From Legionellaceae bacterium (GTDB lineage: Bacteria; Pseudomonadota; Gammaproteobacteria; Legionellales; Legionellaceae), in NCBI GenBank assembly GCA_029212465.1, contig JARGNV010000007.1, forward strand, positions 38,700 through 90,410: DNA of 51,711 bases, read 5' to 3'. Under the pieces are notes generated by a model. It did no database searches. It was not told the DNA's origin and worked only from the letters and a program-made list of their open reading frames with translations. Shown here one piece after another: positions 44,487 through 51,711 of this stretch. Position numbers and translations under genes: made by a program. Within the stretch, counting starts at the first letter, position 1. Every line of letters begins with the position of its first letter.

Positions 44487-46826
44487 TTAAATCACGACAT
44501 TACTATCATCCAATTCTCCTGATGACACACCGAGTAGCGTGATGGTTTGATTGTTCAAGTTGGTTAAGTCAATCACCGCGTTACCGTCTGCGTTATCGTA
44601 GATATTCACTTGGTCACTGTTTGTCCAAAATCGGGTTAAATCAACCGTATCTTGGGTTGCATCAAATCCGGTAATGGTCTTATTACTACCCCAGTTCCAA
44701 GTGAAATTAAAGGTATCGTGCACATTGTCCGTTGCGACGAGATTGGTCTCGTTGACATCATGGTCAATTGTGCCAAGCGTATCATCCACTGGGTCTTGTC
44801 CGACACCTGTGCCACCACCATCATCTGCTGGCGGCGGTGCTACAATACCTGAGTCACCCGCCTCACTAAAGGCGCCAGTTACCCCAATAAAATTGTCGGC
44901 AGATAACACCGTACTCGATACCCCTTCTAAGGTGATGGTTTGATTATTCAATGCGCTTAGGTCAATCACCGCATCGCCACTCGCATTATCGTGAATATCA
45001 AACCCATCATAACTTGTCCAAAAAGATTGTAAGTTTAATGCATCTTGTTGAACATCAAAGCTGCTAATGACTTCATTCGCTCCCCAATTCCATGTAAAGG
45101 AGTATTCATGCCCATCTGCGCCATCCGTTACAGGTGGCGTTGTGTCTACAGGTGTATCATCAACAACCGGTGGTTCTGTCACCACATCATCGTCAATGCC
45201 TCCGTCATCGACTGGTGTTGAACCAGAAACAGACTGCCAATCACCTGACACCCCAGCAAAGTTATCTGCAGACAAATCTGCCACAGAGACACTCTCCAAG
45301 GTAATCGTTTGGTTATTGAGCCCTGTCAAATCAATCACGGCATTACCAGCCGCATCATCATATAGGTTGATTTCGTCGAAACTGGTCCAAAAGTTTTTTA
45401 AATCCACTTGGTCTTCTGAGGTGTCGAAGCCTGAAATCATATCTTGCGCCCCCCAATTCCAAGTGTACGAGAAGCTATCACCTGACATCGTGCCTTGCTG
45501 CGTATCTCCGGGTGTTGTATCCCCCACAACAGGCGGTGTTGTGACATCATCTCCTGAGCCGCTATCAGCAGGTGGCGTATAGTCCGTATCGACACCAAAA
45601 TGAACGGTTGCAAAGTCAACGGGTGCTTTGACAAACTGTGCCGAACTCAATTCACTGACAGGAATGTCTTCTAAAATCACGCGTTGGTTATTGCCCACCA
45701 CTTCAATCACTGATGAACCCCCTTCTTCGTAAATATCTAAGTTGTTACTGGCAAACGCATAATTTAAGTCGATTAAATCATGCTTCACATTGAAGTTATC
45801 GATGACGGTATCCCCACTGTTGGCATTCCATGTGATTTTATAAGGGCCGTACACAAACTGACTTGCAGACAAATCAGCCGCGCTCACCCCCGCTAAAGTC
45901 AAGGTTTGGCCATTAGGAAATCCCACCACACTATCGCCATTCACATCAGATATACTTAAATTTTCTACAGTGACACCTGGAAAGTTCGACAAAGAAATCA
46001 CATCGTTTGCGACATCAAAGTCGGTCACTGTGTCATTGCCGTCAGAACGATTCGCGATGATAATTTTATCCTCCCCACCGCCTGTCGTAATGATGTTGTC
46101 ACCTCCTTCACCTGCAAAGGTTTCACTGTAGTCACTTCCCATAAGGTGGTCGTCAGCATCCGTACCAAATGGTGAGTTATAGCCCCCAAATTTATCCATG
46201 TAGAATAAGATGTTGGTTCCGTACTCATCACTGGATGCGACATTATTTAACAATAATTGGGCGACACCACCAGGTCCTTGTAAATGTGCACTGGCTAAAA
46301 TACCAGACATCGTTACCGTTGCCACATGTGCCTCGCCAAGCCTGGTATAGGCAAACTCCTGCCCAATAAAATCATCAATGGTTTTACCTGCTTGTCCCAA
46401 GTATTGGTCAATCACCCCCATGTTCATAGCAAAAGCTTCTCGAATTGCTAACTCTTGCACTTCACTCATGAAGTCTTCTTTGCTGTATACACCATTCTTA
46501 CCTGTCCACTCTCCTTGCCATTCATTCGTTGCTGTCGTACCGTAATACCCTGTGGGCGCAGGCACGTAGTAACCTAAGTCAATTAACAATGGCTCACCAA
46601 ATTGATATTTCCCCATAAAACCTAGCGTATTATGTACGTGATACTGTAAGTCAGCTAAGTCTGCGGGGTTGTTGAAATCAACCGTTGCAGGGTCGACGTT
46701 CCCGTATTGCGGGTCAAAAACTCGTAAATACTGTAGAGAAGCCTGCGTTTGCGATTGTGTTGTGTCAATACCGGATTCGAAAGCTGCTAACGCTATCGTA
46801 AACTCGGTAAAGTTCCCCATACTCAT
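44487..46826 (-). CDS. RTX-like type I secretion cargo with five W-rich repeats, 779 aa
   Basis: Acidic secreted protein; the start at ATG 46826 is supported by AGGTAGGTG just upstream. It has no Sec signal. Residues 1-215 contain MGKYQFGEPLLIDLGYY (71-87), reminiscent of lysozyme/transglycosylase-like domains, but the catalytic residue is not certain. Residues 221-256 form an RTX-like block (GTDADDHLMGSD...GGDNIITTGGGED). Five roughly 70-residue repeats follow (about 257-325, 330-399, 452-523, 575-647, 706-779) with the theme F-x-WNWG...I-x-x-FD...D...DL...FW...VIDL...NNQTITL...L-x-x-x-NF, the last three separated by Pro/Asp-rich linkers. The C-terminus ends in acidic residues then NVVI, as in PrtA-type T1SS signals. 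It is convergent with a complete T1SS, its probable exporter. Confidence 0.83.
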   Translation of the reverse strand: MSMGNFTEFTIALAAFESGIDTTQSQTQASLQYLRVFDPQYGNVDPATVDFNNPADLADLQYHVHNTLGFMGKYQFGEPLLIDLGYYVPAPTGYYGTTATNEWQGEWTGKNGVYSKEDFMSEVQELAIREAFAMNMGVIDQYLGQAGKTIDDFIGQEFAYTRLGEAHVATVTMSGILASAHLQGPGGVAQLLLNNVASSDEYGTNILFYMDKFGGYNSPFGTDADDHLMGSDYSETFAGEGGDNIITTGGGEDKIIIANRSDGNDTVTDFDVANDVISLSNFPGVTVENLSISDVNGDSVVGFPNGQTLTLAGVSAADLSASQFVYGPYKITWNANSGDTVIDNFNVKHDLIDLNYAFASNNLDIYEEGGSSVIEVVGNNQRVILEDIPVSELSSAQFVKAPVDFATVHFGVDTDYTPPADSGSGDDVTTPPVVGDTTPGDTQQGTMSGDSFSYTWNWGAQDMISGFDTSEDQVDLKNFWTSFDEINLYDDAAGNAVIDLTGLNNQTITLESVSVADLSADNFAGVSGDWQSVSGSTPVDDGGIDDDVVTEPPVVDDTPVDTTPPVTDGADGHEYSFTWNWGANEVISSFDVQQDALNLQSFWTSYDGFDIHDNASGDAVIDLSALNNQTITLEGVSSTVLSADNFIGVTGAFSEAGDSGIVAPPPADDGGGTGVGQDPVDDTLGTIDHDVNETNLVATDNVHDTFNFTWNWGSNKTITGFDATQDTVDLTRFWTNSDQVNIYDNADGNAVIDLTNLNNQTITLLGVSSGELDDSNVVI

Positions 46827-46928
46827 GGTACACCTACCTTGCAAACAAAAACGTTTACATTTACCAAGCTCCCTCTGATTTAGGCGCAACTAGTCGCCAT
46901 AGTCCTTACTTACAGTATAGTGTTAAAT

Positions 46929-46979
46929 GCAAAAATATGTTAGCATTTTGCTTGTTTTGATCTAATTTTAGGCTAAAAT
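46929..46979. promoter_or_regulatory. Inverted repeats between cargo gene and second RND operon
   Basis: GCAAAA (46929-46934) / TTTTGC (46946-46951) and ATTTTAG-G-CTAAAAT (46965-46979) are two operator-like palindromes in the 290-bp divergent region. Either could bind a regulator of the RND operon or the T1SS cargo gene. No strong -35/-10 pair is obvious nearby. Confidence 0.4.
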
Positions 46980-47117
46980 AGGCAGCTTGATTTCTAATTA
47001 AGCACGATAGTTTTGGTAATTTTTCATTTTAAGTTCACATTGAAAGGCAATCAATGTTAGATTGTTCTACTGCAGGAATAGTGCTTTTTAAAGAAACGGA
47101 CGTCAGGCCAAGTATTA

Positions 47118-50100
47118 ATGAAAAACCTTATCAAAATCGCGCTACAAAAGCCTTACACCTTTGTAGTTCTTGCGATTTTAATTCTCATTATGGGCATGCG
47201 CTCAATCTATACATCTTCTACCGATGTATTTCCTGACATCAAAATACCGGTTGTCGCCGTCGTTTGGTCATATTCTGGCTTACTTCCCAGTGATGTATCG
47301 GGAAGAATCACTTTTCTACATGAAAGGGCCATTACGCGAACCGTTGAAGGCGTACAAAAAATCGAAAGTAATTCATACTACGGCATTAGTATCATCAAAA
47401 TATTCTTACAGCCTGGTGTTGATGTTGCTAAAGCAGAAGCTGAAATTACAGCCATTTCACAAAATGTGATTAAAATTTTACCGCCCGACATCTCCCCTCC
47501 TATGGTCATGAAGTTGTCTCCATCCTCGGTACCCGTGGCCATGCTTGAAGTTGCATCCGACGCACTATCAAGGGCTGAGTTATATAATATCGCAACCACT
47601 AAAATCAGACCGCAACTCGTTACGATTAAAGGTGCCATATTACCGTTGCCTTATGGTGGTACCACAAGACAAGTCATGATTTCACTCGATCCGCAAAAGT
47701 TGTATGCCAAAAACATGACCGCTTACGATGTACTCACCAAGCTTCAAGAACAAAACTTAATCTTGCCCGCTGGTTCTGAAAAAATTAACACCATCCAATG
47801 GATGGTTAAAAACAACGCCGCCCCCTTAAAAGTATCAGACTTTAATAAACTTCCCATCAAAACTGTTGGAGGCGCAACCGTATTTTTACGTGATGTCGGC
47901 TATACCTCACTCTCAGGCGCCCCCCAACAAAACTCCGTCCTTGTCGATGGCAAACAAGCCATCATGCTCGTTGTCATGAAAAGCAGTGAGGTTTCAACAC
48001 TTTCCGTGGTAGATGGTGTCAAAAAAGCAATTCCTGAAATCGAAAAAACACTGGGGGGAGATGTCAAAATCAGCATCTTGAATGATGCTGCAAAATTTGT
48101 GAAAGATTCTATCAAAGAAGTCGTACAAGAAATGTTAACTGCAACCTTTCTAACAGGGCTTGTTGTGCTTTTATTTATTGGCTCTTGGCGCTCAACCATT
48201 ATTATTTCGTGCTCCATTCCCCTTTCTATTTTAACCGCTATTATCTCTCTACAACTCTCAAATGAAACGATTAATGTCATGACCTTAGGCGGCCTTGCAC
48301 TAGCCGTTGGTATTTTAGTCGATAATGCAACCGTAATGATTGAAAATATTCACTCGCACCTTGCTATGAAAAAGTCCAAAAAAGACGCCATTATTGATGC
48401 TGCCAATCAAATTATTATCCCAACCTTTGTCTCAACGCTTTGCATTACCCTTGCATGGATGCCGTTATTTGGCATTACCGGTATTTCAGGGTTTTTATTT
48501 AAACCCATGGCGCTTGCTATCATATTTGCCATGGCAGCATCCTTTATATTGTCTATTACACTGGTACCCACCATGGCTAACTACTTACTCGAAGAGCATG
48601 AAGCGCCTTCTGCTACGCCACCTAAAAATAAGCTGATGGCACGCCTTATTGCATTCCAAGCAACATTTGAAACTCAGTTTGAGGTCTTTAAAGAAAAGTA
48701 TCGTGATATTTTAGAAACCCTCATCAAACACCGTAAAGCCTTTATCATTTATTTTGTTGGCTTTTGTGCATTAGCATCAACGCTCTTTTTTGTGAATGGT
48801 CAAGACTTTTTCCCAGAAATCAAATCGGGAGACCTGCAAATGCACTTGCGTGCACCCCTTGGAACACGGGTGGGTACATCCGGTGAAATTGCATCTTACG
48901 TATCACGAGACATCAGAAAATTGCTCCCAGGCCAAGTTGAAAAAGTGATTAGTAATTGCGGCTTACCTGTTGGCCCACATAATCTCGCCTTTATTCCAAC
49001 GCCAACCATTGGCTCACAAGACTGTGATTTAACCATCACCCTACACAATAAAGAATCTCCCGTATGGACCTACCGAAATATTTTAAGAAAAGGGCTCAAA
49101 GAAAAATATCCAGGCACTATTTTCACATTCCAACCTGCTGATTTAACAGCAAAAATTATTAACTTTGGCGCGCCTGCACCAATTGATGTCCATGTGGTAG
49201 GATACAACATGGGTGAAAATTATGAATACGCAAAAATGCTTGCCGAACAGTTTCGCGTCATACCCGGGGCCACAGATGTCACCGTACAACAAACGCTCTC
49301 AACACCCACCCTGCTTACCAATGCAGACAGAACGCTTGGCCTGAATGTAGCGCTCACTGAAAAAGACATTGCTTTAAACATGATTTTAGCAACCGCTGGA
49401 AGCCAGCAGTTTTTCCAGCAATACTGGCTCAATCACGAGTCGGGCATCGCATATCGGCTCAACTTATATACGCCACAATACATCATGCATAGCCTCAACA
49501 ACTTATTAGGTGTTCCCGTTAAAAAAACCGAAAACGATAGTAACCTCGAAAGTATACAGCTTGCAGGCAACATCACAGACATCCAATTTGTCGGTACACC
49601 TGGCGTTATTTCACATCATAATGTCATGCCTTTGTTCGATATTTATGTGTCAGCAGAAGGCAGAGACTTAGGCGGCGTATTAAAAGACGTACAAAAAGCA
49701 ATTCAAAAAACCATACATAAAAAACCCAAGAAAGCGACCGTTGAAATCCATGGCCAGTCCACCACGATGAAAAGTGCCTACACAGAACTGCTGGTTGGCT
49801 TTGTCTTTGCAATCGTACTGATTTACTTACTGATTGTCGTGAACTTTCAGTCTTGGGCTGACCCTTTTATTATTCTCACAGGCCTTATCGGCGCCATTGC
49901 AGGTACCGCTTTATTCTTATTTTTAACTCGTACGAATTTATCAGTTCCGGCCCTAACCGGTCTTATTATGTCTTTGGGCACCGCAACAGCTAACTCGATT
50001 CTTGTCGTTGCCTACGCGCGCGAAAGAATGGCTGAACACCAAGACCCCATTAAAGCCGCTATTGAGTCAGGCTATGCACGTATACGCCCCGTACTCATGA

Positions 50101-50267
50101 CAGCTTCCGCCATGATAATTGGTATGGCGCCTATGTCTTTAAGCAACACAACGAATGCACCACTTGGAAAAGCCGTTATCGGTGGCCTCATTCTTGCAAC
50201 ATTTACAACCCTATTTTTTGTCCCTTGTATTTATACGGTGGTTTACCGAAAATATGAAAAGCCATAA
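47118..50267 (+). CDS. RND permease, divergent type lacking canonical proton-relay residues
   Basis: 1049-residue AcrB-superfamily inner-membrane transporter with the normal twelve-helix, two-porter-loop layout. Compared with HAE1 pumps, the helix-4 pair reads VDN (D402-N403) instead of DD, and the helix-10 motif reads GTATANSILVVAYA where AcrB has the relay Lys (AKNAILIVEFA). It therefore belongs to a branch whose energy coupling must use other residues; such pumps are widespread but mostly uncharacterised. The ATG at 47118 has a weak ribosome site. It is followed after 11 bp by its adaptor and then by an outer-membrane lipoprotein gene. Substrate unknown. Confidence 0.9.
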   Translation: MKNLIKIALQKPYTFVVLAILILIMGMRSIYTSSTDVFPDIKIPVVAVVWSYSGLLPSDVSGRITFLHERAITRTVEGVQKIESNSYYGISIIKIFLQPGVDVAKAEAEITAISQNVIKILPPDISPPMVMKLSPSSVPVAMLEVASDALSRAELYNIATTKIRPQLVTIKGAILPLPYGGTTRQVMISLDPQKLYAKNMTAYDVLTKLQEQNLILPAGSEKINTIQWMVKNNAAPLKVSDFNKLPIKTVGGATVFLRDVGYTSLSGAPQQNSVLVDGKQAIMLVVMKSSEVSTLSVVDGVKKAIPEIEKTLGGDVKISILNDAAKFVKDSIKEVVQEMLTATFLTGLVVLLFIGSWRSTIIISCSIPLSILTAIISLQLSNETINVMTLGGLALAVGILVDNATVMIENIHSHLAMKKSKKDAIIDAANQIIIPTFVSTLCITLAWMPLFGITGISGFLFKPMALAIIFAMAASFILSITLVPTMANYLLEEHEAPSATPPKNKLMARLIAFQATFETQFEVFKEKYRDILETLIKHRKAFIIYFVGFCALASTLFFVNGQDFFPEIKSGDLQMHLRAPLGTRVGTSGEIASYVSRDIRKLLPGQVEKVISNCGLPVGPHNLAFIPTPTIGSQDCDLTITLHNKESPVWTYRNILRKGLKEKYPGTIFTFQPADLTAKIINFGAPAPIDVHVVGYNMGENYEYAKMLAEQFRVIPGATDVTVQQTLSTPTLLTNADRTLGLNVALTEKDIALNMILATAGSQQFFQQYWLNHESGIAYRLNLYTPQYIMHSLNNLLGVPVKKTENDSNLESIQLAGNITDIQFVGTPGVISHHNVMPLFDIYVSAEGRDLGGVLKDVQKAIQKTIHKKPKKATVEIHGQSTTMKSAYTELLVGFVFAIVLIYLLIVVNFQSWADPFIILTGLIGAIAGTALFLFLTRTNLSVPALTGLIMSLGTATANSILVVAYARERMAEHQDPIKAAIESGYARIRPVLMTASAMIIGMAPMSLSNTTNAPLGKAVIGGLILATFTTLFFVPCIYTVVYRKYEKP

Positions 50268-50278
50268 GGAACGGTATT

Positions 50279-51544
50279 GTGGATAAGACCTTTTTCAAAA
50301 AATACAGACAGGCTCTCCAAGAAAAACTGGCACCATACAAGGCAAAATTGACCCCTTTTTTTCACACATACCACACCAAGCTACACCACTTAATCAAGCA
50401 AAATAAGCGTATTTCGGCAGTGGCTATTATATTTCTCGCGTGGCTTTTTTTAGTATTTGTGATGCGCAGCTACGACATGCATAAACTAAAAAAAGCAGCA
50501 CTCGCAGAAGAGGTATTTCCTGCCTCAATCGTGCAGCCGAAAAAAAATACCAGTGTTGAAACCATCGAACTGCCGGGTAACATCATGGCTTGGAACCAAT
50601 CCTACATCTATTCTCGGGTCAACGGATACATTAAAGCCTGGTATACCGACTATGGTGCAAGCGTTGAAAAAGGCGAAGTAATGGCACGCGTTAGAACCCC
50701 CATTTTAAACGCACGTTACGGACAAGCCAAAGCCGATATGAAATCTCAAGAAGCCATTTACAAACTGGCAGAATTAACCGCTAACCGGTATATCGCCATG
50801 AAAAAATCAAAAGCGGTTTCCATTCAGTCTATTTCTGTTAAAGAAGCACACTTAAAAGCTGAAAAAGCAAAGTTTAATGCAACCGAATATCGTGTCAAAA
50901 CGCTTGGAGAGCGACTCAAATTTAAAACCATTGTGGCTCCCTTCACAGGCATTGTGATTTCGCGAAACATTAATCTTGGAGATTACGTCAGCAAGCAAGG
51001 TAATGTAGAAGAGCAAAGCCCTAAACCAACCCACCTTTTTATTGTTGCGGATATTGAAAAGGTCCGTTTGTTTGTATCCATTCCAGAACGATTTGGACGA
51101 TTCTTAGAGCCAGGCTTTAAAGCCGACGTGGTTTTTCCACAGTATCCAAACCGACATTATGAAGCAAAATTTTTGACTTCTGCCAAAGCTTTTGACCCCC
51201 AAACTCGGACTGTGGTCACTGAATTTGTCATGGAGAATGAAGATCACTCCATCTGGCCTGGCTCCTATGCAACCGTGACTATATCAGCTAAAACCAAATC
51301 AGACTTATTGTCGCTACCAACAACCGCCATGATATTTAATGCACATGGCACGCGAGTTGCAACCGTTGATGCGCATAACAGAGTGCACTTTAAAGACATT
51401 AAAGTTGCACAATTAAGACAACGCACTGTTGAAGTGCTTGAGGGAATATCCCCCACTGATAGGGTGATTAATAGCCCGAATTTAGGACTGCTCGAGGGCA
51501 GTAAAGTCAATATTGTGACGCCTGTAACCGGTTACCTTCAATAA
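50279..51544 (+). CDS. RND periplasmic adaptor (MFP) of the second system
   Basis: 421-residue adaptor starting with GTG at 50279, with AAGGA eight bases upstream. Unusually long cytosolic N-terminus (about 40 residues, Lys/His/aromatic-rich) before a single transmembrane helix (about 44-61, VAIIFLAWLFLVFVM). Then come the lipoyl/barrel-sandwich region (IELPGNIMAWNQSYIYSRVNG), a short helical hairpin (about 140-205), the VAPFTGIVISRNI motif, and beta-barrel and membrane-proximal domains. It pairs with the preceding divergent RND permease and precedes the outer-membrane partner by ten bases. Confidence 0.9.
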   Translation: MDKTFFKKYRQALQEKLAPYKAKLTPFFHTYHTKLHHLIKQNKRISAVAIIFLAWLFLVFVMRSYDMHKLKKAALAEEVFPASIVQPKKNTSVETIELPGNIMAWNQSYIYSRVNGYIKAWYTDYGASVEKGEVMARVRTPILNARYGQAKADMKSQEAIYKLAELTANRYIAMKKSKAVSIQSISVKEAHLKAEKAKFNATEYRVKTLGERLKFKTIVAPFTGIVISRNINLGDYVSKQGNVEEQSPKPTHLFIVADIEKVRLFVSIPERFGRFLEPGFKADVVFPQYPNRHYEAKFLTSAKAFDPQTRTVVTEFVMENEDHSIWPGSYATVTISAKTKSDLLSLPTTAMIFNAHGTRVATVDAHNRVHFKDIKVAQLRQRTVEVLEGISPTDRVINSPNLGLLEGSKVNIVTPVTGYLQ

Positions 51545-51554
51545 GAAGCGGTGA

Positions 51555-51711
51555 ATGAAAACGTTAAGAAAGCAGCCACGCAATACGCACAGTAAGCAGT
51601 CTCGGAAAACAACCTGTTTTCGTGTGCTCTCTACACTCTTGATAATAAGCGTATTGTCTGCCTGTTCCTCCAGTAAATCACCGCATAAAAGAGATATCAT
51701 TGACCTCTCTC
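51555..51711 (+). CDS. Outer-membrane efflux lipoprotein, N-terminus only (cut by window end)
   Basis: Fifty-two codons from ATG 51555 to the end of the window. A basic stretch of about 20 residues precedes a lipoprotein signal with lipobox VLSAC (Cys37) followed by SSSKSPHK. Position after permease and adaptor makes an OprM/NodT-type channel very likely, but the family-specific part lies outside the window. The long basic n-region is unusual; a downstream start is possible but none is in frame before the signal. Confidence 0.65.
   Translation, partial: MKTLRKQPRNTHSKQSRKTTCFRVLSTLLIISVLSACSSSKSPHKRDIIDLS

Noticed and set aside
44652-45582. Plus-strand Ser/Pro/Thr-rich frames opposite the T1SS cargo gene
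   Set aside because: They are the reverse complement of the Asp/Gly/Pro-rich repeats and linkers and have no independent ribosome site.
47054-47236. 60-codon frame with a good ribosome site just before the second RND permease
   Set aside because: It overlaps the permease start in another frame by over 100 bp and its sequence looks like a frame shadow; a leader-peptide role cannot be supported.

Overview
The window comes from a gammaproteobacterial chromosome, most likely of the order Legionellales (Legionella/Coxiella relatives). The case rests on two major-outer-membrane-protein genes of the Legionella type, a PlaA-like GDSL lipase, a TyrP-type amino acid permease, a degenerate ankyrin-like protein, a SET-domain remnant, and gammaproteobacterial housekeeping genes (cca, orn, mnmC, hemL, ychJ-like, valS, glpK, ssrA). 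By eye the DNA is moderately AT-rich, with one clearly AT-richer island around 30.8-32.1 kb. No phage, insertion sequence, CRISPR array or rRNA gene was seen.

Layout. 1-4.3 kb: a tight leftward cluster cca-orn-queH followed by an ankyrin-like gene and a small orphan, then a rightward unknown gene (284 codons) behind a good sigma-70-like promoter. 4.3-7.7 kb: mnmC and a divergent L,D-transpeptidase lipoprotein. 7.8-16.9 kb: a leftward tripartite RND efflux operon (outer-membrane lipoprotein, adaptor, HAE1 permease) bracketed by two paralogous secreted proteins of an unrecognised Cys-containing family; a strong terminator separates the upstream paralogue from the pump. 17-20.1 kb: hemL, a divergent HI0933-type flavoprotein, and a YchJ-like protein. 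20.2-24.2 kb: an ambiguous coding patch, tmRNA, a tiny FlgM-like protein, a membrane protein of unknown function and a secreted GDSL lipase. 24.2-29.2 kb: an SDR dehydrogenase, an aromatic amino acid permease, valS and a tRNA with anticodon CAT that has the features of tRNA-Ile2.

29.2-35.6 kb looks like an accessory, decaying region just downstream of that tRNA. It holds two Legionella-type outer-membrane proteins at its edges, an SDR stub, an MscS channel of different base composition, a cyclase pseudogene with two Trp codons turned into stops, a cyclic-nucleotide-binding/CPBP-protease fusion, a broken SET-domain gene, and a diverged direct duplication flanking the last two. 35.6-40 kb: an MHS-type MFS symporter, a two-gene envelope unit (secreted Cys protein plus beta-barrel), and glpK.

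40.1-46.8 kb: a complete type I secretion system (TolC-like channel, ABC exporter, HlyD-type adaptor) facing its probable cargo, a 779-residue acidic protein with a possible lysozyme-like N-terminus, one RTX-like block and five copies of a W-rich beta repeat. 47.1-51.7 kb: a second RND system (permease, adaptor and the start of an outer-membrane lipoprotein cut by the window end) whose permease lacks the usual proton-relay Asp/Lys residues. Overall the window is dominated by envelope export machinery and its candidate cargo. The best candidates for undescribed biology are the paralogous secreted family around the RND operon, the CNB-CPBP fusion, and the T1SS cargo.
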